NCBI GenBank assembly: GCA_031553195.1
Contig: JAVBLV010000004.1
Span: 1 to 64,000 of the forward strand
Direction of reading: 5' to 3'
Source: JAVBLV01 sp031553195
GTDB taxonomy: Bacteria; Bacteroidota; Bacteroidia; Bacteroidales; P3
Length of the DNA: 64,000 bases
How positions within the stretch are numbered: position 1 is the first letter of the stretch; each line of letters starts with the position of its first letter. The translations under genes and the position numbers were made by a program. This document shows, piece by piece, positions 9,106 through 18,704 of the stretch. The notes under the pieces were generated by a model that was not told the DNA's origin, did no database searches, and was given only the letters and a program-made list of their open reading frames with translations.

Positions 9106-10425
9106 TTATCTGAATAACTCTATCGTTTCATCTAAAAAATCAATAGGTTTTTCATTAATAATCATGCGAAGCGTATTTTTCATTTTTACGCTTTGAATGA
9201 ATAAGTCATGTTCCGGATTTTGATTTTGTTCATGCATAGGACTCTTGAAATAGAATGACAACCAATGCTGAATACCTGAAAATCCGCAACGTTGCGCTAA
9301 ATCAGTTAATAATACAAGGTCAAGGCAGAGGGGAGCTGCCAAAATAGAATCGCGACAAAGAAAATTAATTTTCAATTGCATGGGGTAGCCCATCCAGCCA
9401 AAAAGATCGATGTTATCCCAAGCTTCTTTTTCGTCCTTGCGAGGAGGATAATAATTGATGCGTACTTTATGATATACGTCGCCATATAACTCAGGGTACA
9501 ATTCAGGTTGCAGAATGGTGTCGATAACGGATAATTTACTTTCTTCCTTGGTTTTGAAAGAACCCGGATCGTCCAATACTTCTCCGTCTCGGTTTCCTAA
9601 TATATTAGTTGAAAACCATCCGTTTAATCCCAGCATGCGCGTTTTAAACATCGGCGCTAATACGGTTTTCATCATTGTTTGTCCGGTTTTGAAATCTTTT
9701 CCGCAAACAGGAATACTCTGTTTTTCGGCAAATTCCAACATAGCAGGAAAATCCAAAGTCAGATTCGGCGCGCCATTGATATAGGGCGTCTTTTCGGCAA
9801 GGGCGGCATAAGCATAAATCATACTTGGCGCAATGTCGGCATGATTTTCTTTCATGGCTTTTTCAAAAGTAGGCAAATTTTTATGAATTTCGCCCATCGG
9901 TAAAAAAACTTCAGTGCTCCCGCACCAAATCATAACCAACCGCTCGCATTGGTTTTTGGCTTTGAAGTTACGAATATCTTCACGTATCTGTTCCATTAAA
10001 TCCCATTTGGTAGCGCCGGTTTTTACATGCGTTCCATGTAAGCGTTTCACATAATTTTGATCAAATACGGCTTTCATAGGACGAATCTGTTCCATTTCTG
10101 TACGAAGAGGTTCTATATCTTTGCTTTGAAGCACCTCTGCGCGAATCAACGATTCGTATAAATTTTCGTCTTGAATATCCCAACCCCCAAATACAATCTG
10201 ATTCATATCGGCCAATGGCACAACATCTTTAATTTTAGGAAAACGGTTTTCGTTGCGCTGTCCCAGACGGATAGTAGCCAATTGAGTAATGGAGCCTATG
10301 GGCTGACTTAAATTTTTACGCACCGAATATGTTCCGGCTATAAATGTTGAAGAAACAGCGCCATTTATGCCTACTACTAAAACCCCTAAATTCCCTTTAG
10401 GGGTTTGGACATTGATTTTTTCCAT
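9106..10425 (-). CDS. ino1: Myo-inositol-1-phosphate synthase
   Basis: Converts glucose-6-phosphate to 1L-myo-inositol-1-phosphate with NAD. The 439-residue protein has the family's Rossmann start (GVLVVGINGAVSST), the FGGWDI block, a central CGKDFKTGQT block and GLNGWFSTNILGNRDG. These leave little doubt. In Bacteroidota this enzyme supplies the head group for inositol phospho- and sphingolipids. A CDP-alcohol phosphatidyltransferase and further lipid-type genes lie just upstream on the same strand, so the same role is likely here. A MITE-like repeat occupies its upstream region. Confidence 0.95.
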   Translation of the reverse strand: MEKINVQTPKGNLGVLVVGINGAVSSTFIAGTYSVRKNLSQPIGSITQLATIRLGQRNENRFPKIKDVVPLADMNQIVFGGWDIQDENLYESLIRAEVLQSKDIEPLRTEMEQIRPMKAVFDQNYVKRLHGTHVKTGATKWDLMEQIREDIRNFKAKNQCERLVMIWCGSTEVFLPMGEIHKNLPTFEKAMKENHADIAPSMIYAYAALAEKTPYINGAPNLTLDFPAMLEFAEKQSIPVCGKDFKTGQTMMKTVLAPMFKTRMLGLNGWFSTNILGNRDGEVLDDPGSFKTKEESKLSVIDTILQPELYPELYGDVYHKVRINYYPPRKDEKEAWDNIDLFGWMGYPMQLKINFLCRDSILAAPLCLDLVLLTDLAQRCGFSGIQHWLSFYFKSPMHEQNQNPEHDLFIQSVKMKNTLRMIINEKPIDFLDETIELFR

Positions 10426-10495
10426 TTTTATTTGATTTTTTATAATTTGATTTTTTTAATTGTTTTTACTGTATTCCTCTTTTCGGGTGGATTTG

Positions 10496-10657
10496 AGAGC
10501 TTGTTTCAAAATTTTTCCAGGAAGTATTTTGAGGCTAAAAATGCTCTTTCTTGTCGAAATTTTTGCCAAATAGCTCTACTATTCTTGAAAAATCCCGTCT
10601 GCGAAATAACCATTTTTATCTTTCAAAACCTTTTCCATAAAAATTTAAACAACCTCT
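10496..10657 (+). repeat. MITE-like repeat, copy 2
   Basis: 162 bases homologous to 12559-12720, starting AGAGCTTGTTTCAAAA and ending TTTAAACAACCTCT, so the terminal inverted repeats still pair partly. It lies between ino1 and the HAD gene. No coding capacity. Confidence 0.8.
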
Positions 10658-10663
10658 GAATTT

Positions 10664-11386
10664 CTATGCACGATTTTGTTTGTCTAAAATAAATATGGCG
10701 TCTTCCAGTTTTTTAATAACATAGTCTGCGGTGCGCGTATGATCGTCTTGATCGTTCCAACCCATATTTTTTAGCCAAATGCTGGTACAGCCAACTTCTT
10801 TTGCGGGAGCAATATCATTAGTATAGGAATCGCCGATAATTGCTACCTGATCAGGGTTTAGATTTAAGGCTTTTATTCCCATCTGAAATATTTCCGGATT
10901 AGGTTTACGAACGCCCACCCTTGCAGATTCGATAACCGTGTGAAAATACATGTCTATTTTAAAGTCTTTTAAAACGCTGTACAAATTTCCATAGAAATTG
11001 GAAACTAATACCATAGGATATCTAGACGTTAATTTCGATAAGGTATCTATCTGCTTATAAGTATTTTGACGGGCAAAATTGTAACAATAATCAATAAGGA
11101 TATTTTTTTTAAAATCCTTTACCCGCGTTGTCAATTTATTTTGAGACAAGTAACTAATCTGATAGTTGATTTTTTGCCGAAGGTTCTCTTTAAAAGTATC
11201 CTGGGGCATAACGAGATGACCATTTCGCTCCATTTCTTGTTCTGCAAACACATAAGCTCCTCTAAGCGTGTCTTTGTTTAACGAAATTCCAGCCAAGCCA
11301 TACATTTTGTGAAATACTTCCAGCCAATGAATTCCATTGGTGTCGATAGTTCCTCCGTAATCTAAAATAATCCCTTTGATCTCCAT
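10664..11386 (-). CDS. HAD-superfamily hydrolase-like protein with altered motif I
   Basis: 240 residues with a HAD fold: motif I ILDYGGTID, motif II LVSNF, a Lys block (RKPNPEIF) and motif IV IGDSYTNDI. Motif I reads D-Y-G-G-T, so the nucleophile Asp is kept, but the second Asp (general acid/base of DxDxT phosphatases) is Gly. It sits between inositol-phosphate synthase and the lipid genes, which would suit a phosphatase acting on an inositol-phosphate or phosphoinositide-type intermediate. The altered motif leaves true activity in doubt. Confidence 0.8.
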   Translation of the reverse strand: MEIKGIILDYGGTIDTNGIHWLEVFHKMYGLAGISLNKDTLRGAYVFAEQEMERNGHLVMPQDTFKENLRQKINYQISYLSQNKLTTRVKDFKKNILIDYCYNFARQNTYKQIDTLSKLTSRYPMVLVSNFYGNLYSVLKDFKIDMYFHTVIESARVGVRKPNPEIFQMGIKALNLNPDQVAIIGDSYTNDIAPAKEVGCTSIWLKNMGWNDQDDHTRTADYVIKKLEDAIFILDKQNRA

Positions 11387-11441
11387 ATTATAAAACTTTT
11401 TATATTCAACACTGTTTATTTAATCATCTTTAAATACCCCG

Positions 11442-12527
11442 CTAAATCTCTCCTTCTTCTTGCGGCGACAAATCCGCCACGTCCGATATTTTCATTTCTG
11501 TTAATACCTTTAATGATTCGGGGTCGTGTTTTTGGGATGGACTTTTTATTTTCATCAATAAAAGTCCAATGCCAATCCAAAATAATTCGCGGATACGCAT
11601 CACCAAACCCATATAAATTCCCAGGCTTGCCGTATAACCCATTGTTTTCAACGTAAGCGCCAGCCCACCTTCTCGCGTACCTAATTGCATAGGAGAAAAA
11701 AACAACAAATTCGAAAACAAGGTCGAACCCGCATACAGCACAATAGAGTCAAGCAAAGAAATGTCTATATTAATTGCTTTGGCAATAAAAAACAATTCAA
11801 AACAAGATACCGTACGCGCAAGGACTTCTAATCCTAAGGCTGAAATGAAGGCCGGTTTCCTGTTTTTAAGCAAATTAACAATATTCTTATCAATCTCCTG
11901 AAAACTTTGCAATTTGTCTTCGTTAAATTTTCTAATATATTTTTTAAGGATCGGTACTTTCCCTAAAATCCTGAATGTTTTGGCAACCATCCCTTTTTGA
12001 TAACCTTGAAAAAGCATATATAGCGCAAATACAAAAACGGCAAACATAATAATGCATCCGACAGCCAATCCCCATGCAGGCTGAAGTAAAATAAGAATAA
12101 GGACAATGGAACACATCCAAAAGACCACATGCGACAAAATATGCATCATACTGTAGGAAAGCACGGCAGACGTAGCTTTTTGGGCGCCCAAATGATCTTT
12201 CATTTCAAGAATACGATAGGGTTCGCCGCCTAAAGCCACTACAGGCGTAATGTAGTTAATAGTATATCCGCTAACGGTAACTTTCAGTACCTTAAGAAAT
12301 GACGGATATTGTTCCTTAGGCGTTTCCTTGTCGCGAATAATAGTATTCCACGCAAAAGAATTTATAATATAAACCACTAACCATATGCCTATTATCGGGA
12401 AAAACCACCAGCCTGTTTCTTTAATGTTGCTCCATATTTTATCAATGCCGATAGCATAAATCATATAAGCAAAAATCAATACTCCCAAAATATAAAATAT
12501 CAATTTCCACCTTTTTGCTTTAGTCAT
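11442..12527 (-). CDS. Flippase-like / lysylphosphatidylglycerol-synthase transmembrane family protein
   Basis: 361-residue polytopic membrane protein of the UPF0104 / LPG-synthase-TM family, with about eight hydrophobic helices and the family block LGTREGG near residue 275. It lacks the cytosolic aminoacyl-transferase domain of MprF, so a lipid-transfer or flipping role is more likely than lysinylation. A polar tail of about 35 residues ends the protein. In the inositol-lipid context it may move the finished lipid or an intermediate across the inner membrane (inference). Confidence 0.8.
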   Translation of the reverse strand: MTKAKRWKLIFYILGVLIFAYMIYAIGIDKIWSNIKETGWWFFPIIGIWLVVYIINSFAWNTIIRDKETPKEQYPSFLKVLKVTVSGYTINYITPVVALGGEPYRILEMKDHLGAQKATSAVLSYSMMHILSHVVFWMCSIVLILILLQPAWGLAVGCIIMFAVFVFALYMLFQGYQKGMVAKTFRILGKVPILKKYIRKFNEDKLQSFQEIDKNIVNLLKNRKPAFISALGLEVLARTVSCFELFFIAKAINIDISLLDSIVLYAGSTLFSNLLFFSPMQLGTREGGLALTLKTMGYTASLGIYMGLVMRIRELFWIGIGLLLMKIKSPSQKHDPESLKVLTEMKISDVADLSPQEEGEI

Positions 12528-12558
12528 ATATTTTCCTCAATATTTATTGTTACTTAGA

Positions 12559-12720
12559 AGAGGTTGTTTAAAATTTTTCTATGAAGTATTTTAAGTCTAA
12601 AAATGCGCTTTTTTTGTCGGAATTTTTACCAAATAGCGCTACTATTCTTGAAAAATCCCGCCTGCAAACTCGCTATTTTTATCTCTCAAAATCTTTTCCA
12701 TAAAAATTTAAACAACCTCT
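12559..12720 (+). repeat. MITE-like repeat, copy 3 (best preserved)
   Basis: 162 bases bounded by terminal inverted repeats AGAGGTTGTTTAAA and TTTAAACAACCTCT, flanked on both sides by TAGA, a possible 4-bp target duplication. It has no coding capacity, so it would be a non-autonomous element. It lies between the flippase-like gene and the phosphatidyltransferase gene. Confidence 0.85.
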
Positions 12721-12791
12721 TAGAGTTTCAATTCTCTATCTCTTATTGTTATATCAAATTATTTTATTAAATCTGCGCCGCCAACCGATGT

Positions 12792-12819
12792 TTCTCCACT
12801 CTCAATTCTCCACTCTCAA
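12792..12819. repeat. Tandem 14-bp repeat at the phosphatidyltransferase 3' end
   Basis: TCTCCACTCTCAAT occurs twice in tandem, followed by a partial third copy. It encodes the last residues (GELRVEN) and the stop of the adjacent gene, so its length could alter that C-terminus. Confidence 0.6.
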
Positions 12820-13788
12820 TTCTCCGCTTATAAACCGTTTACACATTCTTTCGTGCCGGTAAATCATATAAATCATAATGCCATTCAAAACCAGAAGATC
12901 AAAAACGAAATATAAAAACGGATGATTGATAAACAAACAAATGAATAAAACAATTACCCTGGTGTTGAATTGTAAAATGTTGGTATACTTCATCAAAGGT
13001 TTGCTTTGCGCCCTGAATTCATTACATAAAGCCTGAGGAAGTTCGCGTCCGGAATATTTTTGATTAACATTACCCATAAAACTTTGAAAATTCGGAGTCA
13101 ATAGTTCTTGTTGGCGAGTATAATTCCGATAGAACCACAACATGATTTTTTTTACCGGATTCTTGTAGAGAGAAATACTTTCCAATTCTTTTGTAACCTG
13201 TTGGCTATTGTCGAACTCCCCCCCTTTTCCGAACGATAAAAAATATAAATGAATATTACGATAATAATCAGCTATAGAAGCATGGCAAATATGCGAAAAT
13301 CCGGCAATAGAAGCAATAAGCCAAATCCAGGCATTATTGACGCCATAAAATTCATTGTTTACAATTCTTAAAACCAATACTACATAAATGATAATAAACC
13401 AAATGTCGCCCGCCAATCCGTCGAGAATGCGGCCCAATTTGGTTTTATTATCGGTCATGCGTGCAAGTTGCCCGTCGGCGCTATCGAACGAATTGGCCAA
13501 AACCAGTAATAACATGCCGACAATATTCAATTTCAAATCGGGATAATAAAATAAAACGCCGGCGGCAGATCCGATAAAAATACTGGCAATTGTAATCATA
13601 TTAGGAGTGATATTCAATTTTTTAGCCAGTAAAGCCCAAGCATAGCCTATTCTTCTGTAGAAATAAATATCAATAAATTCTTCCGTATCCGCCGATTTTA
13701 AGGTTGCTTGCATCCCTCCCTTCGATTCTCTCAAAAAAAGATTGCTTATAGCAAAAGTTTTATCATTATTTTGTCGTTGACTTTTCAT
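12802..13788 (-). CDS. CDP-alcohol phosphatidyltransferase (likely phosphatidylinositol-phosphate synthase type)
   Basis: Membrane enzyme of 328 residues that transfers a phosphatidyl group from CDP-diacylglycerol to an alcohol. The signature DxxDGxxAR...GxxxDxxxD is intact: DSADGQLAR, then GRILDGLAGD, around residues 100-130. Several transmembrane helices follow. With inositol-phosphate synthase three genes away, inositol-1-phosphate is the likely acceptor, as in the inositol-lipid locus known from gut Bacteroides (inference by context). The N-terminal 40 residues are polar and probably cytosolic. Confidence 0.88.
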   Translation of the reverse strand: MKSQRQNNDKTFAISNLFLRESKGGMQATLKSADTEEFIDIYFYRRIGYAWALLAKKLNITPNMITIASIFIGSAAGVLFYYPDLKLNIVGMLLLVLANSFDSADGQLARMTDNKTKLGRILDGLAGDIWFIIIYVVLVLRIVNNEFYGVNNAWIWLIASIAGFSHICHASIADYYRNIHLYFLSFGKGGEFDNSQQVTKELESISLYKNPVKKIMLWFYRNYTRQQELLTPNFQSFMGNVNQKYSGRELPQALCNEFRAQSKPLMKYTNILQFNTRVIVLFICLFINHPFLYFVFDLLVLNGIMIYMIYRHERMCKRFISGELRVEN

Positions 13789-13837
13789 TCTAACTGAAAT
13801 TTATAATTAGGTAGAGGATGACAACTCTATTCGAAAA

Positions 13838-14677
13838 TCAGATATTTATTATTGCGTCGGCAATATGTTTTGCCGCTTGATTACGACAAGGGGCAAAACT
13901 CGGCCAATCGTTTACGTCTATCAACCGTATTTGATTATCGGAAGAAATAACCGCATCTCCGCCGTAAATTTGTATGTCCAAAATTTTTGCCGCTTTTGCC
14001 GCAATATTTTTTAATCCGTTTTCATCGAAAGCATAATGCTTGGTTTTTTCGATATCCGGCGCGCCCATCATAAGGTGATTGGTTTCGAACGGATAAAACC
14101 AATAGAAAAACGGAGTTCCTTCCACGGCGTAAAATTTTACCAAATCGCCCGCTAAATGTTGAGACAGCACTGCGTTCGGGATTCCCCGCAAAGCATATTC
14201 CTTTAAAATACTGTTGCCCTCTTCATGGTTTTTACAAAACGCAATATCCTCTTTATGAACAGTATGAAAATCGCCTCGTTTTATCCATAAATTTTTTCCC
14301 AGACTCTCGAAAGCAGATTTTGTATTTGCAACCGTAGGCAAAATTAAACTTTTTGGATGAGGAATTTTGTTTTTAAGCAACAATTCCGTCATGTTAGATC
14401 TGAAACTATTCTCAATTCCGCGACCTGAGTTTAATACGCGTTTCCCCGATTTTTCCAACATTTTTAATTTTTCCACGTTACTTTTATTTCGAATCATTGA
14501 AAAAATTAAACTTTCTTCAATGTTTTCCATGTGAAAAAATTCTTCCTCTGTAAGTTGCCGCACTTTATAACCTTTATTTTCAAGTTCGGCCACCGTTAGG
14601 CTGAATATGGCGCTATCATTGCCTGTATTATTCGGCGAAAATTCAGGCGACCTTCGAATGCCTAATATTTTTTTCAT
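13838..14677 (-). CDS. ATP-grasp family protein
   Basis: 279 residues with features of the ATP-grasp fold: NLWIKRGDFH as the central Lys strand, LAGDLVKFYAV, and C-terminal RLIDVNDWPSF as the metal-binding Asp/Asn strand. It looks like a RimK-type carboxylate-amine ligase, but the substrate is unknown. It lies tightly between a nucleotidyltransferase and the phosphatidyltransferase, which suggests a part in decorating or building the same lipid head group. Confidence 0.7.
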   Translation of the reverse strand: MKKILGIRRSPEFSPNNTGNDSAIFSLTVAELENKGYKVRQLTEEEFFHMENIEESLIFSMIRNKSNVEKLKMLEKSGKRVLNSGRGIENSFRSNMTELLLKNKIPHPKSLILPTVANTKSAFESLGKNLWIKRGDFHTVHKEDIAFCKNHEEGNSILKEYALRGIPNAVLSQHLAGDLVKFYAVEGTPFFYWFYPFETNHLMMGAPDIEKTKHYAFDENGLKNIAAKAAKILDIQIYGGDAVISSDNQIRLIDVNDWPSFAPCRNQAAKHIADAIINI

Positions 14678-14693
14678 TTTTAATAATCCGTCT

Positions 14694-15404
14694 TTATTTT
14701 ACATCTATTTCTTGAATGAATTGTTGCGCCTTTTCTATATCTCCGGCATGATCAATATCCAGAATTTTCGAAAATGGATAAGCCTTTAAACGTAAGCCGT
14801 CTTTTAAAAGTTCCCGTTGGAGATTCCGCATCCGGCTTGTTCCCGCATCATAAGCCTTCTGAACTGTCTCTAACGCTTTTGAATTTAAACAATAGATTCC
14901 ACCCGAAATATATTGGCATTCGCCGTTATTCGAATCATGAAACCCAATAATATTGAGATCCTCGTCCGTTTCGACATATAATGGACTTTCATCGTCGATA
15001 TGCGAAGTCACAGCCATTAATCCGTCAATATTTTCGTCATTTTCAAATCTCCGAATATACTTCGAAAACTCATCAGAGTTAAAGATCGTATCGACTGTCG
15101 TCAAACAAAATTTGCCCTTTCTCAAATACGGAATCAGTTCATAAAAACTATGTAATGAACTGGGAGTAGTTTTGCATATAATATTCAATGGATGCGCTAA
15201 ACTCATAAATTCCAAAAACTCTTTTGTTTCCGGATAAATATCGTTTATTATTATGCTAATTGATTTTGCGTTGTTTTGCGAAAAATTCCTGATCAAACGT
15301 TCAATCATCGGCGTTCCATTGAGTTTTACCAATGGTTTCGGAACCCGGATTCCTTCTTGTCTTAGTCGAGAGCCTTCTCCTGCCGATATAATTGCGTAAT
15401 TCAT
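14694..15404 (-). CDS. Sugar-phosphate nucleotidyltransferase-like protein
   Basis: 236 residues with the N-terminal NTP-transferase motif AIISAGEGSRL and KPLVKLNGTPMIERLI, then a metal-site TTVDTIF. It probably activates a phosphorylated alcohol or sugar (for example an inositol- or choline-phosphate-like molecule) as a nucleoside-diphosphate derivative. It starts the inositol-lipid-like group after the DUF5686 gene and is 16 bases from the ATP-grasp gene. Confidence 0.82.
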   Translation of the reverse strand: MNYAIISAGEGSRLRQEGIRVPKPLVKLNGTPMIERLIRNFSQNNAKSISIIINDIYPETKEFLEFMSLAHPLNIICKTTPSSLHSFYELIPYLRKGKFCLTTVDTIFNSDEFSKYIRRFENDENIDGLMAVTSHIDDESPLYVETDEDLNIIGFHDSNNGECQYISGGIYCLNSKALETVQKAYDAGTSRMRNLQRELLKDGLRLKAYPFSKILDIDHAGDIEKAQQFIQEIDVK

Positions 15405-15496
15405 CTAATTGAACAATTTTTTAATCTGTTTTGTTGACTTTTCTATAAAATAAAATAGCTCGTTTTTTTTTAAATTTAATATTGATCCCCTCTTTT

Positions 15497-18058
15497 TTAG
15501 AAAGTAAATCTCAGTCTTAGTCTTACCGACCACTCCTGAACGCTCGGATTGTCGAGATAACTCAGCCGCTTCACCAGATCGACCCGTAAGAAAGTGAGAA
15601 TGTTATCAATTCCCACGCTTGCCTCCATAAAAGGTCCGTCATCTAAACTAAATGTCGTCGGATTCCCTTCGCTGTCATGCGGAAATACCATCAAATCCGG
15701 ATGTTTTTCAGGGTCGTTCTTTTCGCTTACGCTTCCAAATAAAGTTTTAAAAGTAATATACTCTCTCCATTTCAATTTCTTAATCAATGGTATTCTATTA
15801 AATAAAAAACCATTAAAGCAATATGCAAATTGAGCGCCTAAATATTGATCGCTTACAAATTCAAAAAAGCGCATCGTATTATAGGCTTCGTCCTGAAAGG
15901 CTAAATCCTGGTTGGCATGATGAACAAATAAAGACGGGTAAGGAACTTGGTTAAATAATTTTCCTCCTTCCAAGTAGAGATCCAAAAAACCGAAACTCGA
16001 AATAAACCAACGCTTCAAGAAAGTCCCTTTCAACTTATGAAAACCATAATCTCCTCCCCAAAGCCCATTGATTCCCATTTGATAATCGAACTCGTAAACC
16101 GGCGCCGTCATATTGATAGGATACCGGTTTTGTTGCGATTGGATAAACTTTTCATTGGGCGCAAACCGTAAACCTAAACTCAAAGAAGTCGTAGTATACG
16201 GATCATAGTTCTTCCCGTTATAAGTTTCAAAACTTAATTGCCCCAGGGGATATTGATCTAAATGTTTGAAATTTAAATTATACGTAAAATAATGTATGTT
16301 TTCCTTTTTATAATTTACTTCAAAACGCCTTTCGAAAGTCATTTTATCGGTAGTTCCACGCCCGATAGAAAGCGTAAGCCTGTCGCCGGTTCCGTATAAA
16401 TAGGCTTGGCCAGGAATTTTAGTGTCGTATTCATAAGTCACCGATAATAGGTTCATAGGGAATTCCCAAGGATGATGTTTCTTTTTGTTGAAAGAATAAT
16501 GTCCTGTAATATTATACTTAAATTCTTCGTCGGTGGTTCCGTAAGCGACAAAACTTTCGGCAAAGAAATGATGATTAAACGACCCGTTTGTTTTCCCCCC
16601 TATGCGAAAACGAACCCCCTCAATGGTATTCCAACTCAGCATATTTTCCAATGGCCCGATATCTACGGGTCCTGTTTCTACATATCCGCCCACAATGGCT
16701 AAAGTAAAGTCGCGTACGAATTTATAAATCCAAACGCTATCCAAACGTTTGAATGTTTGGTATGTTTTTTCTTCTCTTTTGTTCAACTGTTCTATACGGT
16801 TTGTATCCCAATAAACCTCGTCGCGTTTGTCAAATCCTTTATTACGTATTACTTTGGCGGCTCCCCTGTAAAGCTCGTCGGGTTGAGAAACGTTAAATTT
16901 AAAATCGCTGTAAGCGCTCTCTTTACGTCCGTAAAACGGCAATGTATTATTGCCTATCAAAGCAAAATCAACCAAAGAAATATTTTTGGTCAGAACCCAA
17001 ATGCTGTCAACAAGATTATATTCCTGTTCTATTAAAAGTTCCTTTACATAGTTTACTTGTGAATTTTGGGTTAGCTGCAATTCCGTTTTTTTTACAGCAT
17101 AATGGCTATTGACAGTAATATAAATATTTCCCATGAATCCAAAGTCGGAAACATTCCGCGGAGTAAAGCCCACTTTATAACATTGGGTTCCGGAGACGTC
17201 TAATGTATCTAAGATAAAGAATTTGTAAAAATCCGGAGCCAGCGGCGATAACGGAGACATGAATTGATTGGAGAGAATCATTATATTGTTGTTGTAAATA
17301 TTTACCTCGCCGAATATTTCGCGCATAATCATATCCATGGTTTCGGAATCGAAAAATTTACTTATCTCGACACTTTTTTGTGCGTCGATATAGGCTTTGG
17401 ACGATTGAGGATTTTTTCGAAAATATTTCTCATAAATGGTTTCGCTGAAATAAAAAGGCAAATATCGTTTCCCTGTCAAACTTGAAGTATCAATGTTATC
17501 AAAAATAAAATTAATTTTTTTGAGAGAATTTTTATGCCCTGCGCTGTCGCTTAAATTGGTAATGGAAAGTTCCATTTTCTCATGTTCGCGGAATTGGTAA
17601 TAGGATAGATTTTCCATTCGGTTCTGAGATTTTAACGCAATAACTTTCCCAATTAATTCTACGGCAGGATTATTTTTCTTGCTGTATTTTTCCCGTTTCC
17701 CAATTATATTTACCGTGCTCATTTCAATTACGGATTCTTTCATTTTTATGGTAATATCTTGAATCTTTCCTTTTTGTACTCGAAAAAATTCGGATACATA
17801 ACCCAAATAAGAAACATAGATAGTGTCTGTAGGTTCCGAAGTCTCCAAACGATAATACCCTTTCTCATTGGTAGTGGTTCCGACAGGAATCATAGTGTTT
17901 TTGAAAACAACATTGGCATAAGGAAGCGCTTCTTTTGTAGAGGCGTCAATAACCCGCCCTGTGATCACAGTTTTCCCTTGCCCTTGCGCAAAATTAGACG
18001 ACAATGCCAATATTGCGCTTAAGAATATAATAATAAACCTACTTTCTTTAATAAACAT
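15497..18058 (-). CDS. DUF5686 outer-membrane protein with carboxypeptidase-regulatory-like domain
   Basis: 853 residues, a Bacteroidota-specific family. A signal peptide (about residues 1-27, ending FAQG) is followed by a CarboxypepD-regulatory-like domain at about 28-110 (TGRVIDASTKEALPYANVVF). The rest is a long beta-rich region with strands typical of a large outer-membrane barrel, ending WSVRLRLRFTF. TonB-receptor plug motifs are absent. Function is unknown; a cell-surface or lipid-related role is possible from the neighbours. Confidence 0.85.
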   Translation of the reverse strand: MFIKESRFIIIFLSAILALSSNFAQGQGKTVITGRVIDASTKEALPYANVVFKNTMIPVGTTTNEKGYYRLETSEPTDTIYVSYLGYVSEFFRVQKGKIQDITIKMKESVIEMSTVNIIGKREKYSKKNNPAVELIGKVIALKSQNRMENLSYYQFREHEKMELSITNLSDSAGHKNSLKKINFIFDNIDTSSLTGKRYLPFYFSETIYEKYFRKNPQSSKAYIDAQKSVEISKFFDSETMDMIMREIFGEVNIYNNNIMILSNQFMSPLSPLAPDFYKFFILDTLDVSGTQCYKVGFTPRNVSDFGFMGNIYITVNSHYAVKKTELQLTQNSQVNYVKELLIEQEYNLVDSIWVLTKNISLVDFALIGNNTLPFYGRKESAYSDFKFNVSQPDELYRGAAKVIRNKGFDKRDEVYWDTNRIEQLNKREEKTYQTFKRLDSVWIYKFVRDFTLAIVGGYVETGPVDIGPLENMLSWNTIEGVRFRIGGKTNGSFNHHFFAESFVAYGTTDEEFKYNITGHYSFNKKKHHPWEFPMNLLSVTYEYDTKIPGQAYLYGTGDRLTLSIGRGTTDKMTFERRFEVNYKKENIHYFTYNLNFKHLDQYPLGQLSFETYNGKNYDPYTTTSLSLGLRFAPNEKFIQSQQNRYPINMTAPVYEFDYQMGINGLWGGDYGFHKLKGTFLKRWFISSFGFLDLYLEGGKLFNQVPYPSLFVHHANQDLAFQDEAYNTMRFFEFVSDQYLGAQFAYCFNGFLFNRIPLIKKLKWREYITFKTLFGSVSEKNDPEKHPDLMVFPHDSEGNPTTFSLDDGPFMEASVGIDNILTFLRVDLVKRLSYLDNPSVQEWSVRLRLRFTF

Positions 18059-18704
18059 TTTAACTCAAAATAATTCAAAATAACCAGAATTTGTCCGAGA
18101 GTCTCAAAATACAGAATACATATAGATTTTGTATTTGATTCGTAGACCTCGCTTCCCCGTCAGACTTTAACGTTCTTAAATAAAACTCTTCTGACGCGAG
18201 AATGTTTATCGAAAAACTTTCAATCAACCTCTTAACTCGAATCAATCGAATAAAACCAAAAAAACTAATTTGTTTTTTTAAGTTTTCATCTGAACAAAAA
18301 AAATAGAATAACGATACTATTCTACCAAAAAACGCTAAAAACTCGTTATCCTTTCAATAACAAATATTTTATACTAAAAATCGAATTGTTTCTGTTTTGC
18401 AAAGATATAAAAAATAAACCTTACTTTATTTTTTTGCTAAAATTCTTTTGCTTATTCTTCGTTCTTAATTGCATAATCGTTAAAGCCTGAATAAAAATTT
18501 GGCAGATTCAATTTTTTTTGTACTTTTGCAATCCAGAATGATAAGTGGAAAAATTTGATTTGATTGCAACCACTGAAAAAAATGCTAAACCAATAGCTTC
18601 TTTTTCTATCCAATCGTTTTTCCCATTTTACTATTCAGTTTTTTTATTGTTTTGCAAAAAGTTCTTTTTGCGTTATGGTTTAATTTTTTAATACCTTTAA
18701 AATT
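18059..18704. other. Intergenic region between divergent genes, with metK leader
   Basis: About 645 A+T-rich bases between the DUF5686 gene and metK. It holds the metK promoter and a 5' leader of about 170 bases. I found no convincing SAM-riboswitch pattern and no ORF. Confidence 0.6.
18498..18528 (+). promoter_or_regulatory. Bacteroidetes sigma-ABfr-type promoter of metK
   Basis: TTTG at 18498-18501, a 19-base spacer, then TACTTTTG at 18521-18528: an exact match to TTTG-N19-TAnnTTTG. Transcription should start about seven bases further on. Confidence 0.8.

Noticed and set aside
18529..18704. SAM riboswitch in the metK leader
   Set aside because: No recognisable SAM-I or SAM-II core; the leader is A/T-rich with only weak pairing.
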